Origin: Yersinia ruckeri ATCC 29473
GTDB lineage: Bacteria; Pseudomonadota; Gammaproteobacteria; Enterobacterales; Enterobacteriaceae
NCBI RefSeq assembly: GCF_000754815.1
Contig: NZ_KN150747.1
Location: forward strand, 2,499,349 to 2,563,348
Direction: 5' to 3'
DNA: 64,000 bases
Position numbers and translations under genes: made by a program. Below are positions 41,518-51,933 of this stretch, in pieces; within the stretch, counting starts at the first letter, position 1, and each line of letters opens with the position of its first letter. The notes beneath the pieces were generated by a model. That model had not been told where the DNA came from, made no database searches, and saw only the letters and a list, made by a program, of their open reading frames with translations.

Positions 41518-42405
41518 ATGATAAACGAAGACATATTATTTATAGAAGAACTCATTGAGTGGATTGAAATTAACCTGGAGAAAAGACCGACACTGGATGA
41601 TGTTGCAAAGATATCCGGTTATTCAAAATGGCACTTACAGAGAAAATTTAAAACTATTGTCGGACTACAACTCGCGTCTTATATCCGTGGACGAGTATTG
41701 ACTCGTGCAGCGGTGGCATTACGTATTTCTCGGCGTCCAATCATCGAAATCTCCGATGAGCTAGGTTTCGACTCTCAGCAGACGTTCACCCGCACCTTTA
41801 AAAAACGCTTTGGCACTACGCCAAACCACTTCCGCTTACAAGATAAATGGGTTGTGGAAGGGATGATCCCGCGCTTTAGTTTTGATGAAAACTACACGCC
41901 GGAAATCAAACCGCTGACACTGGACGATAAGCATTTGGTTGGCATCACACGCCGTTTAAATTTTGATGAACGACATCTGAACAGTAGCCATCATTCATCT
42001 TGTATGGCGATGAAAGACGAAATTTTGTTAGATTTTTTTAAAGAGATCAATTTTTCCAGCCAGCGGATTTATGCTGTTTTATCTGTTGATAAACATGAGC
42101 AACAGCAAAACATCGTTTATTACTCGACAGCGGTGGAAAAAGCACAGCGCCATGAGTTGCAGGGCAACAGCGAAGCCAACAGTTTCACGGTTCCCGGTGG
42201 ACAATTTTTATCGATCTCTCATCAGGGAAGCGCGAAAGAATGCGTGAAATTCTCTACTTATCTGTTCAATAAGGTATTGCCGAAAATCCGAGCAGAAGTG
42301 AAGGGTAGCTATGAAATTGAAGTTATCGATGTTGACCATTGTCATGCCGAAGCCAAAATGCGTGATATTGACGTAATGTATCAATATTTAATTTCAGTTG
42401 ATTAA
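41518..42405 (+). CDS. Rob-like AraC-family regulator with GyrI-type effector domain
   Basis: The N-terminal 110 residues are an AraC DNA-binding domain of the MarA/SoxS/Rob type: two helix-turn-helices (GYSKWHLQRKFK and FDSQQTFTRTFKKRFGTTPNH). The rest looks like a GyrI-like effector-binding domain, as in Rob. The length of 295 residues is near Rob's 289. The ATG is preferred over an upstream TTG 15 bases earlier. It lies in reverse orientation within the rsx operon. Since MarA/SoxS/Rob control oxidative stress genes including rsx in E. coli, a regulatory link is plausible but not shown. Confidence 0.85.
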   Translation: MINEDILFIEELIEWIEINLEKRPTLDDVAKISGYSKWHLQRKFKTIVGLQLASYIRGRVLTRAAVALRISRRPIIEISDELGFDSQQTFTRTFKKRFGTTPNHFRLQDKWVVEGMIPRFSFDENYTPEIKPLTLDDKHLVGITRRLNFDERHLNSSHHSSCMAMKDEILLDFFKEINFSSQRIYAVLSVDKHEQQQNIVYYSTAVEKAQRHELQGNSEANSFTVPGGQFLSISHQGSAKECVKFSTYLFNKVLPKIRAEVKGSYEIEVIDVDHCHAEAKMRDIDVMYQYLISVD

Positions 42406-42492
42406 CCTACTAGCAAACCTTCGTTTTATCACTCATTCGTCGCCATGATATTCACCACCCTGATAGCAGGGCGGTAAATGGGAACTCATAGC

Positions 42493-44367
42493 CTAAGGTG
42501 TTGTTGAGTTTTCTGATACCTGACTTTGCGTCGCTTTTTTGGCTTTCACTCGTGCAATGGCAGCGGCAACCGCCGCTTTACGCGGGTCGACATCAGTTGT
42601 TGCGCTAGCAGGGTTTTCCCCCAGCGCTGGGGGATTATCGTTCTGACTTTGCGCCGCTTTTTTGGCTTTCACCCGTGCAATGGCAGCGGCAACGGCGGCC
42701 TGACGATCATCAATAGATACTGTTGCCGTCACGGTACTTTGCTGCTTTTCTTCTTGGCGGGCGCGAGCCTGTGCCTTTCTGGCTTCACGAGCGGCAATAA
42801 CCGCACTGTTATCCGGTGTTTCACCGGCCTGGACAGCAATAACCGCATCAGTATTTTTTTGCCCAGCCAAACGCTCAATGGCGGCTTTTACCGCTTGTTG
42901 GTCGCTGTCCGTCAATTTTACCGCCGCTTGTTTATGGCGTTGTTCACGGGCTGATTTTTCCCGCTCCAAACGTGCCTGTTTCGCTTCAAAACGGGCTTTT
43001 GCTTCGGTGGCTCGGGCGGTTTCTAAATCCAACGCCTTAATTTCAGCCTTTTCCTGACGGTAATATTGTACTAACGGAATATGGCTTGGACAAACATAGG
43101 CACAGGCTCCGCACTCAATACAGTCAAATAAATGATGATTGCGCGCTTTTTCATGTTCTTCACCACGACTGAACCAATAGAGTTGTTGCGGCAACAAGCC
43201 CGCAGGGCAGGCATCCACACATAAACCACAGCGAATACAGGCTTCTTCCTGCTGACTGAGTCCAATCTCTGTTTCGACCGGTGCCAGAATACAGTTGCTG
43301 ATTTTAACAATAGGGACATCAAGAGTTGGCAGCGTGAAGCCCATCAGTGGGCCACCCATAATCACCACCGGCTGTGGCTGCGGTTTAAAACCGGCTAACA
43401 CCAGCAAATGCCGTACTGGTGTGCCAATCCGCGCCCAGAAATTGCCCGGTTGGGACAACGCATCACCAGTCAGCGTCACGACTCGTTCAATTAAAGGCTC
43501 ACCATCGATAATGGCTCTTTTGATGGCGACCACGGTACCAACATTTTGCATTAACACCCCAATGGATGACGAATGCTTACCATGGGGAACTTCCTGACCG
43601 GTCAGGATTTTAGTCAACTGCTTTGCGCCGCCAGACGGATACTTGGTTGGTATCACGCGTAACAGAATGGAGGGATGACCGATGAGCGCCTGTTTAAGTG
43701 CCGCGATGGCTGCGGGTTTATTGTCTTCAATACCGATGATGACCTGTTCGGGATGCAGCAGATAACTCAGGATATGAATGCCGCTAATCACTTCATCGGC
43801 ATGATCCTGCATCAAACGGTCATCGGCAGTGATATAAGGCTCACATTCAGCCGCGTTGATAATCAACGTCTTAACGCTCTGGAGGCCACTTTGCAATTTA
43901 CTGGCGGTTGGGAATCCTGCCCCCCCCAGACCGGCAATACCGGCCTGATGGATTTGCTCCAGCAGCTCAGCCGGTTGTTGCTGTTGATAATCAGGTCGGG
44001 GATGACGCTCACACCAACGGTCTTCGCCATCGGGCGTAATATGCACACAAAGTTCGGGCAGCCCTGATGGATGGGCGGTTGTGTGCGGGGCAATCGCAGT
44101 AATCAGGCCAGAACTCGGTGCATGAACCGGTACTGTACGACCACGACCGACGGTGAGAGGCTGGCCTTTCAAAACCCGCTCACCCACTTGGACGCGCAGT
44201 TCCCCTTCAGGCCCCAAATGCTGTTGCAGCGGAACGATAAACTGGTCAGGCAGCGGTGCCATGCGCATCGGTACACGGCTGGATTGAACCTTCATCTCTG
44301 GCGGATGAATGCCACCGTCAAACTCCCAGATGTCATCTTTCTTACGCGGGGTAAATAACTTAAACAT
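42493..44367 (-). CDS. rsxC: Electron transport complex subunit RsxC
   Basis: RsxC accepts electrons from NADH and passes them into the membrane complex. The N-terminal 450 residues contain the NADH/FMN region ([22 protein letters not shown]) and two 4Fe-4S motifs ([24 protein letters not shown]). The C-terminus is a run of alanine and lysine-rich repeats ([14 protein letters not shown]), shorter than in E. coli's 740-residue protein. The gene overlaps rsxB by eight bases. rsxD does not follow directly, unlike in E. coli. Confidence 0.96.
   Translation of the reverse strand: MFKLFTPRKKDDIWEFDGGIHPPEMKVQSSRVPMRMAPLPDQFIVPLQQHLGPEGELRVQVGERVLKGQPLTVGRGRTVPVHAPSSGLITAIAPHTTAHPSGLPELCVHITPDGEDRWCERHPRPDYQQQQPAELLEQIHQAGIAGLGGAGFPTASKLQSGLQSVKTLIINAAECEPYITADDRLMQDHADEVISGIHILSYLLHPEQVIIGIEDNKPAAIAALKQALIGHPSILLRVIPTKYPSGGAKQLTKILTGQEVPHGKHSSSIGVLMQNVGTVVAIKRAIIDGEPLIERVVTLTGDALSQPGNFWARIGTPVRHLLVLAGFKPQPQPVVIMGGPLMGFTLPTLDVPIVKISNCILAPVETEIGLSQQEEACIRCGLCVDACPAGLLPQQLYWFSRGEEHEKARNHHLFDCIECGACAYVCPSHIPLVQYYRQEKAEIKALDLETARATEAKARFEAKQARLEREKSAREQRHKQAAVKLTDSDQQAVKAAIERLAGQKNTDAVIAVQAGETPDNSAVIAAREARKAQARARQEEKQQSTVTATVSIDDRQAAVAAAIARVKAKKAAQSQNDNPPALGENPASATTDVDPRKAAVAAAIARVKAKKATQSQVSENSTTP
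42520..42698 (-). repeat. Near-identical 123-base-spaced repeat at the 3' end of rsxC
   Basis: Two copies of a roughly 56-base segment begin at 42520 and 42643, with only a few mismatches. They encode the repeated [14 protein letters not shown] helices. The period is 41 codons, so copy loss or gain keeps the frame and could change the tail length. Confidence 0.85.
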
Positions 44368-44983
44368 GGTGCTCCACGTCGATCAATTTCACTGGAATAA
44401 TCGGTGATGTGATACTTTTGTCTTGGATATTTTTAACGGGAATGGTTTTAAGATCCCATTTCCAGTTCGCTGTGGTCATCGGTACCGGGATCATTTCAAT
44501 ACAATCCGTTGGGCATGGATCAACGCACAAATCGCATCCGGTACATAAATCCGGCAGTACAGTATGCATGGCGCGGGTCGCGCCAATAATGGCATCCACC
44601 GGGCAAGCCTGAATACATTTGGTACAACCGATACAATTACTCTCATCAATAAATGCAACTTTACGCACCGGATTGATGATGTGGTCATCACCATCCAGTG
44701 GTTGTGGCTCCACACCGAGTAAGTCAGCAAGTTTAAGCATCACCTGCTCGCCACCGGGGGCGCATTTGTTAATTTTCTCGCCACTACCGGAAACCGCCTC
44801 AGCGTAAGGGCGACAACCAGGATAACCGCATTGACCGCACTGACTCTGCGGTAGAAGGTTGTCGACCTGCTCAACGATCGGATCCTGTTCGACCTGAAAA
44901 CGACGAGCGGCAAAACCGAGCACCACGCCGGAAACCAGCGCCAGGCCGCTGAGTGCGCCAATGGCAATCCATAACGACATCAT
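44360..44983 (-). CDS. rsxB: Electron transport complex subunit RsxB
   Basis: RsxB is the ferredoxin-like subunit. After an N-terminal helix comes a cluster motif ([16 protein letters not shown]), then two 4Fe-4S ferredoxin motifs ([24 protein letters not shown]). The start overlaps the rsxA stop (TAATG), giving 207 residues, with a second ATG one codon later. It overlaps rsxC downstream. Confidence 0.97.
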   Translation of the reverse strand: MMSLWIAIGALSGLALVSGVVLGFAARRFQVEQDPIVEQVDNLLPQSQCGQCGYPGCRPYAEAVSGSGEKINKCAPGGEQVMLKLADLLGVEPQPLDGDDHIINPVRKVAFIDESNCIGCTKCIQACPVDAIIGATRAMHTVLPDLCTGCDLCVDPCPTDCIEMIPVPMTTANWKWDLKTIPVKNIQDKSITSPIIPVKLIDVEHHV

Positions 44984-45564
44984 TAGAATCTCACCAGACC
45001 ATTAAAACCCATAAAGGCCAGTGACATCAGTCCTGCGGTGATCAATGCAATCGATGAACCACGGAAGGGAGCAGGGACATCCGCCACTGCCAACCGTTCA
45101 CGTATGGCGGCAAACAACACCATAACCAAAGAGAAGCCCGCCGCAGCGCTAAAACCGTATACCGCAGATTGAAGAAAATTATGTGACTGATTCACGTTAA
45201 GCAATGCAACGCCCAATACCGCGCAGTTCGTGGTGATCAACGGCAAAAATATCCCCAGCAAGCGATACAACGCCGGGCTGGTTTTACGAACCACCAGCTC
45301 AGTAAATTGCACCACCACCGCAATAACCAGAATAAAGGCCAGCGTGCGTAAATAAACCAAGCCGAGCGGCAGTAGAATAAAGCTGTTGACCATCCATGCG
45401 CACACTGATGCTAGTGTCAGGACAAAAGTGGTAGCCAAACCCATACCGATGGCGGTCTCCAGCTTTTTGGAAACCCCCATAAACGGGCACAAGCCAAGAA
45501 ACTTGACCAGTACAAAATTATTTACCAACACGGTACCAACAAATAAAAGCAGGTATTCAGTCAT
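44983..45564 (-). CDS. rsxA: Electron transport complex subunit RsxA
   Basis: RsxA, first gene of the rsx cluster, is a six-helix membrane subunit paralogous to RsxE. The 193 residues match E. coli. [18 protein letters not shown] and [12 protein letters not shown] carry the conserved cysteines. The Rsx complex reduces the 2Fe-2S cluster of SoxR to switch off the superoxide response, and resembles Rnf. Its promoter must lie in the 120-base gap before ydgK. Confidence 0.97.
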   Translation of the reverse strand: MTEYLLLFVGTVLVNNFVLVKFLGLCPFMGVSKKLETAIGMGLATTFVLTLASVCAWMVNSFILLPLGLVYLRTLAFILVIAVVVQFTELVVRKTSPALYRLLGIFLPLITTNCAVLGVALLNVNQSHNFLQSAVYGFSAAAGFSLVMVLFAAIRERLAVADVPAPFRGSSIALITAGLMSLAFMGFNGLVRF

Positions 45565-45685
45565 TGCAGAGCCTAAAAAAATAAAAGCCGCCTATTATCC
45601 AAAATTGGCGGCCGAACGACAACAGATGAAATGAAGGGTTATTGCATTTTCCCCCTTTTTTATGGGGAAATAGTGCCTTATTGCC

Positions 45686-46129
45686 TTAATTTTCGGTAAA
45701 AGTCCCTTTTACCCGAGTAGACTTGCGCATATAAGGCACAAATATTGCTGCAGCCAACAGCGGCCAGCCTAAGGCACGCAGCGCCACTTCATCTGAAATG
45801 GGGGAGAAGGCGAAAGCTTTCAACGCCAGAATAACCGTCAGCAGCAGCCACAGGATAAATAGCTGAGGGAACCGACGTGAGCGACTACAAAACAGCCACA
45901 ACACCCACAGAGTGAAGCCCCACATAAATAAGGTCGTCACGACGGAAAAATACCATTGCAGGGTAAATGCCTGTGAGTTGGCGATAAGATACTCGCGAGA
46001 TTCTGGTGTGACGATTGCCATGGCATACAATGCCAACATGAGTGTGGCGCTGAGTAGGGTGACAATCATATAGGCCATCGGGGCCAGCAACCATCCACCG
46101 ATTCGCTGGTAGTCTTCGGACTGAGACAT
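45686..46129 (-). CDS. ydgK: YdgK-like DUF2569 membrane protein
   Basis: The start at MSQSEDYQRIGGWLL has AAGG at good spacing and gives 147 residues; a longer ATG is 21 bases upstream. About four hydrophobic segments follow, typical of DUF2569 proteins such as YdgK. Its position beside rsxA is the same as in E. coli. The function is unknown. Confidence 0.85.
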   Translation of the reverse strand: MSQSEDYQRIGGWLLAPMAYMIVTLLSATLMLALYAMAIVTPESREYLIANSQAFTLQWYFSVVTTLFMWGFTLWVLWLFCSRSRRFPQLFILWLLLTVILALKAFAFSPISDEVALRALGWPLLAAAIFVPYMRKSTRVKGTFTEN

Positions 46130-46187
46130 GACAAAAACCTTAATGTTCATAATTCATAAATGGCCGAATAAACCGGCCAGCAGGGTA

Positions 46188-47933
46188 TTAGCTTAACCCG
46201 TAGATATGACCTTCGTCATCTATATCAATATGATGATAAGCCGGCAGACTGCCTAACCCCGGCATGGTCATAATATTCCCAGCATAAATGCGAACAAAGC
46301 CGGCACCGGCAGAGACAGCACAAGACGTTATCGGCAATGTAAAGTCATGCGGTACGTTTTTCTTCGCCGGATCGGCGCTGATAGACAGCGGCGTTTTGGC
46401 GAGGCAAAGCGGTAAATGACTGAATCCTGCGGCGGTTATCTCGGCGAGTTGTTGACGTGCCAATGGACTGAATTCGATGTGTTTGGCACCGTAACGTACG
46501 GCCAGGTGTTGCAGTTTTTCTTCCAATGGCAGTTGATCCGGATAAAGCAGTTGCGGTTGCTGCGTATTTTCTTCACAAGCGGCAAGGACGCTGCGTGCCA
46601 GTTGCTCGGTACCCGCACCGCCTGTGGCGAAGGCGTCGCTCACTTCACAGGCGCGCGCGCCAGCAGACAAAGCAAAGTCCTGAAGGAAAGCCAGCTCCTC
46701 TGCGCTGTCGTCAGGGAAGTGGTTAATGGCGATCACCACCGGTAAACCGTAGCTCATCGCATTATCAATATGCCATTTCAAGTTGGCACAGCCTTGAGCC
46801 AGCAGCGACACATTACTGGCAGTAATTTCTGGTGGTAAAGGCTGGCCCGGTTTGATATCAAATGCTCCACTGTTGGCTTTTAGACTACGCAAAGTTGCGA
46901 CCAGCACCACGCAGGAAGGAGCAATGCCCGACTGACGATATTTGATATTAAAGAACTTTTCCATACCCATATCGGAGCCAAAGCCAGCTTCGGTAACGAC
47001 ATAGTCAGCCAGTTGTAGCCCCAAACGATCAGCTAATACCGAGGAATTGCCGTGAGCAATATTGGCAAACGGACCCGCGTGAATAAGAACTGGCGTTTGC
47101 TCGCTGGTTTGCATTAAGGTCGGGTGGATACTGTCTTTCATCAGTGCCGTCATGGCACCGGCGACGCCAAGATCATCGGCAGTGATGGGGTTACCCTTGG
47201 TGGAATAGGCAAGAATAATGCGACCGATACGGCGGCGCATATCCTGTAGACCTTCAGTCAACGCCAGAATCGCCATCAGCTCTGAAGCCGCGGTGATTTC
47301 GACGTGATCATGACGTTCCACACCGTTGGAACCTCCGCCAATCGCGACGATAATCTGCCGTAGTGCCCGGTCATTGTGATCCAATACTCTCGGCCACAAA
47401 ATGCGCTGGGGATCGATATGCAATAATGGCAGGTCAGTTTGCTGGCAAAATGCCGCACCCAGCCGCTGTTCATGATAAAGACGGGCATCCAGTGCGGCGG
47501 CAGCCAGATTATGAGCCGCACTGATCGCATGGATATCGCCAGTCAAATGTAGATTCAGTTTTTCCATGGGTAACACCTGCGCCGCACCGCCCCCCGCTGC
47601 GCCACCTTTCACACCAAACACCGGGCCGAGGCTAGGTTGACGGATACAGGCAACACAGCACGCGCCCAAACGATTGATCCCCTGACTCAACCCAATAGTG
47701 GTAACCGTTTTGCCTTCTCCCAGCGGTGTCGGTGTGATACTGGACACCAGAATCAACTTTCCCTGCGGTTTAGTGCGATCGATACTGTCGATATCAATCT
47801 TGGCCATATATCGGCCATAAGGAATGAGTGCGTCATCAATGACGCCAAGCCTCCGTGCCACCACATTGATGGGTAACAGCGAGGAATAAAGGCCGGCAGT
47901 GGGGGGATTCGTCGTGGCTAATAAGTCTGTCAT
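46188..47933 (-). CDS. fhs: Formate-tetrahydrofolate ligase
   Basis: Fhs joins formate and THF using ATP to make 10-formyl-THF. The start [11 protein letters not shown] gives 581 residues, near the usual 555-580. The P-loop lies in [14 protein letters not shown]. Other family signatures are [33 protein letters not shown] and [13 protein letters not shown]. coli has no fhs and uses FolD for this pool, so the gene is an addition to the ydgJ-ydgK interval, although it is known in some enterobacteria. No fold operon partner sits beside it. Confidence 0.95.
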   Translation of the reverse strand: MTDLLATTNPPTAGLYSSLLPINVVARRLGVIDDALIPYGRYMAKIDIDSIDRTKPQGKLILVSSITPTPLGEGKTVTTIGLSQGINRLGACCVACIRQPSLGPVFGVKGGAAGGGAAQVLPMEKLNLHLTGDIHAISAAHNLAAAALDARLYHEQRLGAAFCQQTDLPLLHIDPQRILWPRVLDHNDRALRQIIVAIGGGSNGVERHDHVEITAASELMAILALTEGLQDMRRRIGRIILAYSTKGNPITADDLGVAGAMTALMKDSIHPTLMQTSEQTPVLIHAGPFANIAHGNSSVLADRLGLQLADYVVTEAGFGSDMGMEKFFNIKYRQSGIAPSCVVLVATLRSLKANSGAFDIKPGQPLPPEITASNVSLLAQGCANLKWHIDNAMSYGLPVVIAINHFPDDSAEELAFLQDFALSAGARACEVSDAFATGGAGTEQLARSVLAACEENTQQPQLLYPDQLPLEEKLQHLAVRYGAKHIEFSPLARQQLAEITAAGFSHLPLCLAKTPLSISADPAKKNVPHDFTLPITSCAVSAGAGFVRIYAGNIMTMPGLGSLPAYHHIDIDDEGHIYGLS

Positions 47934-48713
47934 GGCGATAGATGTTCCTATTATTTGGCGGCAAGGCTGCACAAGCTGAACATAACCCGTGAATTATGTC
48001 ATATGCCGCATGAGAATCCTGAGCGTAAATCAATAAAATGCGAATCCACTCGAAAAATAAACAGAAAACGGATTGAAACGTCAAATTGTATTGCTATGAA
48101 AATAGTTTTTGGACATATTTCGACCCGTTGCCATTGAACTGAACCGAGGCTCAACCCAATAGGACAATATATGTTCGAAACGTATTTATAATAATGATGT
48201 TTTTCACGCTTGGTTTCATTCGAAAACTATTTATAAAGTAAATGAAATGTTGCTGATATACATAACTTGGGGTTATTCAATGTCATCAGACTCAGCCAGA
48301 CGATAGTTAACGTCGAGGGTTAATATCACTGCACAAGGTTCGGGTAGGCAGCATCATGTGGGTTGATAAGAATACTTTCTATATTAAAATCATGTGGATA
48401 ATTTTTTTTTGATAGATTGCCAGTTAAAAATATATATAAAATACATCTTTATGGTTATGATGTTGCTCTTGCTCTCGCCTGTGGTGAGGTAGGCATACAA
48501 TAGGCTGTTCGATTTTTATCCTTGATGAAAGGGCAGGTATTATACCGGCTAAATGATCTAGAACACCGTTATTATGACAAAATGTGAGCTGGAAATGATA
48601 AGAAAAAATCCATTTAACATCGTAATTATTGTCGTTTCGGGTCGCAATAATAGCTGTGTTCCTGAGGGACAGTGCCGATACAATATTTATACCGTGTGAA
48701 TAATGAGGTTTAT
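47934..48713. other. Intergenic region between fhs and tehB
   Basis: About 780 AT-rich bases between divergent genes. No gene is supported. It contains long A+T tracts near 48370-48440. It should hold both promoters; the region may also include remnants of lost genes such as cnu, present at this locus in E. coli, but no match is seen. Confidence 0.5.
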
Positions 48714-49595
48714 ATGCAGGAACTGGTGAGTTACAAAAAAATGCCCGTTTGGAATAGCGATTCGCTCCCTGCGATGTTCCAGGAACGGCATAATACCAAA
48801 GAGGGTACTTGGGCTAAATTAAGGATCCTGCAAGGTGAATTGACTTTTGCACTACTGACGGAAGAAGGCGAAATGATCGAGTCTTTCGTCTTCAATCAGG
48901 CCAAACAACCGATGTTAATCGAACCGCAAGTATGGCATCGGATTATTTCGTTTTCTGTTGATATTCAGTGCCAGCTTGAATTTCTCTGCACGCCGGAAGA
49001 TTTCTATCACAAAAAATATGCGTTAACGCCAACCCATTCCGAAGTAATTGAAGCTGCACGACAAATAGCCCCCTGTAAAGTCATGGATCTCGGCTGTGGT
49101 TCAGGGCGAAACTCACTGTATCTCAACCTGTTGGGTTTTGATGTTGATGCCTGTGACCACAACGCACAGTCGGTTGCCTTTATCGATGAAATCATTGAAA
49201 AAGAAGCGTTGGAGAATATTCGTACCCGAGTGTGTGATATCAATGATGTCGTTATTGATGGGCAATATGGCTTCATTCTGTCGACGGTGGTACTTATGTT
49301 TCTGGATCGGCAGAAAATACCCATAATTATTGAGAATATGCAGCAATCAACCTTGCCGGGTGGCTATAACCTGATTGTCGCCGCGATGTCCACCGACGAT
49401 TGTCCTTGTACGATGCCATTCTCATTTACATTTAAAAACAGTGAATTAAAAGAGTATTATCGCGACTGGACCATAGTGAAATATAACGAAGATGTAGGCG
49501 CATTGCATAAAAAAGATGCCGAGGGTAACCGGATTAAATTGCGGTTTGCCACGCTGTTAGCGAAGAAAAATGACGATCACATCGTGCGGATTTAG
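48714..49595 (+). CDS. tehB: Tellurite-resistance SAM-dependent methyltransferase
   Basis: The 293-residue protein is a TehB of the longer form with an N-terminal cupin-like domain (about 1-95, including [21 protein letters not shown]), as in Haemophilus influenzae. The methyltransferase domain follows, with SAM motif [15 protein letters not shown] and the second motif [19 protein letters not shown] lies before the ATG; an upstream in-frame start is rejected as it adds unlike residues. TehB confers resistance to tellurite and may counter oxidants. TehA is not present next to it. Confidence 0.92.
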   Translation: MQELVSYKKMPVWNSDSLPAMFQERHNTKEGTWAKLRILQGELTFALLTEEGEMIESFVFNQAKQPMLIEPQVWHRIISFSVDIQCQLEFLCTPEDFYHKKYALTPTHSEVIEAARQIAPCKVMDLGCGSGRNSLYLNLLGFDVDACDHNAQSVAFIDEIIEKEALENIRTRVCDINDVVIDGQYGFILSTVVLMFLDRQKIPIIIENMQQSTLPGGYNLIVAAMSTDDCPCTMPFSFTFKNSELKEYYRDWTIVKYNEDVGALHKKDAEGNRIKLRFATLLAKKNDDHIVRI

Positions 49596-49700
49596 CCGTT
49601 TTGACCACGGTGGAAGGGATTACCTCTTGTTCAGAATGACATCATGGTGTCAAATCGATAACGACATCAAATAAAATAAGTGTATGGCAGAGGATGAACA

Positions 49701-50747
49701 ATGGCTGGAAAAATTAAAGTGGGGCTGGTGGGTTACGGTTACGCTAGCAAGACCTTTCACGCACCGTTGATTGTTGGCACTCCTGATATGTCGCTGGTCG
49801 CCATTTCCAGCAGTGATGCGAGCAAGGTGTTGGCTGACTGGCCATCAATGACGGTGGTTAATGATCCACAGCTGTTGTTTGAAGATCCTGCTATTGATGT
49901 CATTGTTATTCCAACCCCGAATGATACGCACTTCCCCTTAGCTCAACGTGCGTTGGCTGCCGGGAAACATGTGGTGGTCGACAAACCGTTCACCGTAACA
50001 CTGTCACAAGCTAATGAGTTGAAACGTCAGGCCGATGAAGCCGGATTACTGCTATCGGTATTCCATAACCGTCGCTGGGACAGCGATTTTCTGACTGTTA
50101 AGTCCTTATTAAAGGAGGGGACGTTGGGTGATGTGGTGTACTTTGAATCACATTTCGATCGTTTCCGGCCAGAAATTCGCCAGCGTTGGCGGGAGCAACC
50201 CGGTGTGGGTAGTGGCATCTGGTATGACTTAGGCCCACATTTATTGGATCAGGCACTGCAACTGTTTGGCCTGCCGGAAACGCTTAATGTAGATCTGGGT
50301 TTACTTCGCCCCGGCGCGCAGTCTGTCGATTATTTCCATGCCACTCTTGGTTATTCGAGGAGGCGCGTTGTGTTGCACGGCACCGTACTGGCTGCTGCGG
50401 AAACGGCACGCTATATCATGCATGGTACTAAAGGTAGCTATATTAAATACGGTCTGGATCCGCAGGAAGATCGTCTGAAAGCCGGTGAATCCCTGCCGCA
50501 GATAGATTGGGGTTATGATATGCGTGATGGTGTGGTGACGCTGTCACAAAATGGTGAGCTAACCGAAACCCCACTGCTGACAATTCCTGGCAACTATCCG
50601 GCCTATTATGCTGGCATCCGTGATGCGATCCTGAACGGTGCGGCCAATCCGGTGCCTGCGGCTGACGCTATTCAGGTCATGGAATTGATCGAACTGGGTC
50701 TGGAATCCGATAAACATAAAAAAGCGTTGCCAGTACTCCCGCGTTAA
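49701..50747 (+). CDS. ydgJ: YdgJ, Gfo/Idh/MocA-family oxidoreductase
   Basis: The 348-residue protein has an N-terminal Rossmann fold (VGLVGYGYASKTFH) and the DKP motif (VVVDKPFT) that takes the place of the EKP of this family. The substrate is unknown. Its place near add and ydgK equals E. coli ydgJ. GAGGATGAAC lies ahead of the ATG. Confidence 0.93.
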   Translation: MAGKIKVGLVGYGYASKTFHAPLIVGTPDMSLVAISSSDASKVLADWPSMTVVNDPQLLFEDPAIDVIVIPTPNDTHFPLAQRALAAGKHVVVDKPFTVTLSQANELKRQADEAGLLLSVFHNRRWDSDFLTVKSLLKEGTLGDVVYFESHFDRFRPEIRQRWREQPGVGSGIWYDLGPHLLDQALQLFGLPETLNVDLGLLRPGAQSVDYFHATLGYSRRRVVLHGTVLAAAETARYIMHGTKGSYIKYGLDPQEDRLKAGESLPQIDWGYDMRDGVVTLSQNGELTETPLLTIPGNYPAYYAGIRDAILNGAANPVPAADAIQVMELIELGLESDKHKKALPVLPR

Positions 50748-50881
50748 TTCATCTCTGGTGATTATCCCGATTATTTTAGCCGCTGACTCTAATCTAAAAA
50801 GTGGCTGAAACATTTCCTCCGGCTAATGGCTCATTGCTGATGGTTGGCTGGAGGCTATTTTGATGGAAGGAATTCTGTGGC

Positions 50882-51874
50882 ATGTCATGGTTGCAACGGC
50901 TACGTATAGATAAGTTTCTACTGGTATTGATTTTGGTGGTCATCGTCGCCTCTTTCTTCCCTTGTGAAGGGGAAAGCAAGGTCTGGTTTGAACGTTTGAC
51001 CACCGCAGCCATTGCATTACTGTTCTTTATGCACGGCGCGAAACTATCTCGTGCGGCGATAGTTGCTGGGATGGGGCACTGGAAACTGCATCTGGTGGTA
51101 TTTCTCAGTACCTTTGCACTCTTCCCATTGATCGGGTTAGGCATGAATGTGTTGGTTCCTGGTATTTTGACACCGACTTTATATCTGGGTTTCCTCTATC
51201 TCTGTGCCTTGCCTGCCACGGTGCAATCAGCGATTGCCTATACCTCGGTGGCTGGGGGTAATGTTGCCGCTGCGATTTGCAGTGCTTCGGCATCCAGCAT
51301 TCTCGGGGTATTTTTGTCACCGTTGCTGGTGGGGGCGTTAATGCAAACCCAGGGCAGTGATACCGATACGCTCCACGCTATCGGAGCCATTATTATGCAG
51401 TTGATGGTGCCGTTTATCGTTGGTCACTTATCCCGTCCGCTGATTGCTCGCTGGGTTGAACGCCATAAAAAGTGGGTTAATATCTCCGATCGGTCATCCA
51501 TTTTATTGGTTGTGTACGTGGCGTTTAGTGAAGCCGTAGTCGAAGGAATCTGGCATCAAATTGACGGGTGGTCGTTACTGGCCATTCTGGTGTGTTCGTT
51601 GGTGTTGTTGTCCATAGTCATTGTGGTGAATACTCTGGCGGCACGCTGGCTTGGCTTTAATACGGCAGATGAAATTACCATCGTGTTTTGCGGATCTAAA
51701 AAGAGTCTGGCGAACGGTATTCCAATGGCAAACGTACTATTTCCGGCCTCAGTGGTGGGCGTGATGGTACTGCCATTGATGATTTTCCATCAGGTTCAAC
51801 TAATGGTCTGCGCGGTATTGGCTCAACGCTATGCCAAACGGATGGCACGCGAACAGGCGGATACATTGCCGTGA
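50882..51874 (+). CDS. yfeH: YfeH-like bile acid:sodium symporter-family transporter
   Basis: The 330 residues form about nine to ten membrane helices of the SBF/BASS superfamily, with CALPATVQSAIAYTS and FCGSKKSLANGIP as family motifs. It resembles E. coli YfeH (about 332 residues). The transported compound is unknown. In E. coli yfeH is elsewhere, so it is inserted between ydgJ and add here. The start has AAGGA about ten bases ahead. Confidence 0.85.
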   Translation: MSWLQRLRIDKFLLVLILVVIVASFFPCEGESKVWFERLTTAAIALLFFMHGAKLSRAAIVAGMGHWKLHLVVFLSTFALFPLIGLGMNVLVPGILTPTLYLGFLYLCALPATVQSAIAYTSVAGGNVAAAICSASASSILGVFLSPLLVGALMQTQGSDTDTLHAIGAIIMQLMVPFIVGHLSRPLIARWVERHKKWVNISDRSSILLVVYVAFSEAVVEGIWHQIDGWSLLAILVCSLVLLSIVIVVNTLAARWLGFNTADEITIVFCGSKKSLANGIPMANVLFPASVVGVMVLPLMIFHQVQLMVCAVLAQRYAKRMAREQADTLP

Positions 51875-51911
51875 CTAAAACAGGATCGGATAATTTACGA
51901 TCCTGTTTTAG
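51875..51911. terminator. Bidirectional terminator between yfeH and add
   Basis: CTAAAACAGGATCG and CGATCCTGTTTTAG make a perfect 14-base stem with a 9-base loop, ending in A/T runs on both sides. It lies between the convergent yfeH and add genes, overlapping the yfeH stop region. Confidence 0.92.
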
Positions 51912-51933
51912 CTATTTGTTTTAGCTATCAGGT

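Noticed and set aside
42520..42698. Repeats resembling a CRISPR array
   Set aside because: There are only two copies, both within the coding frame of rsxC and coding for repeated helices. No cas genes are present.
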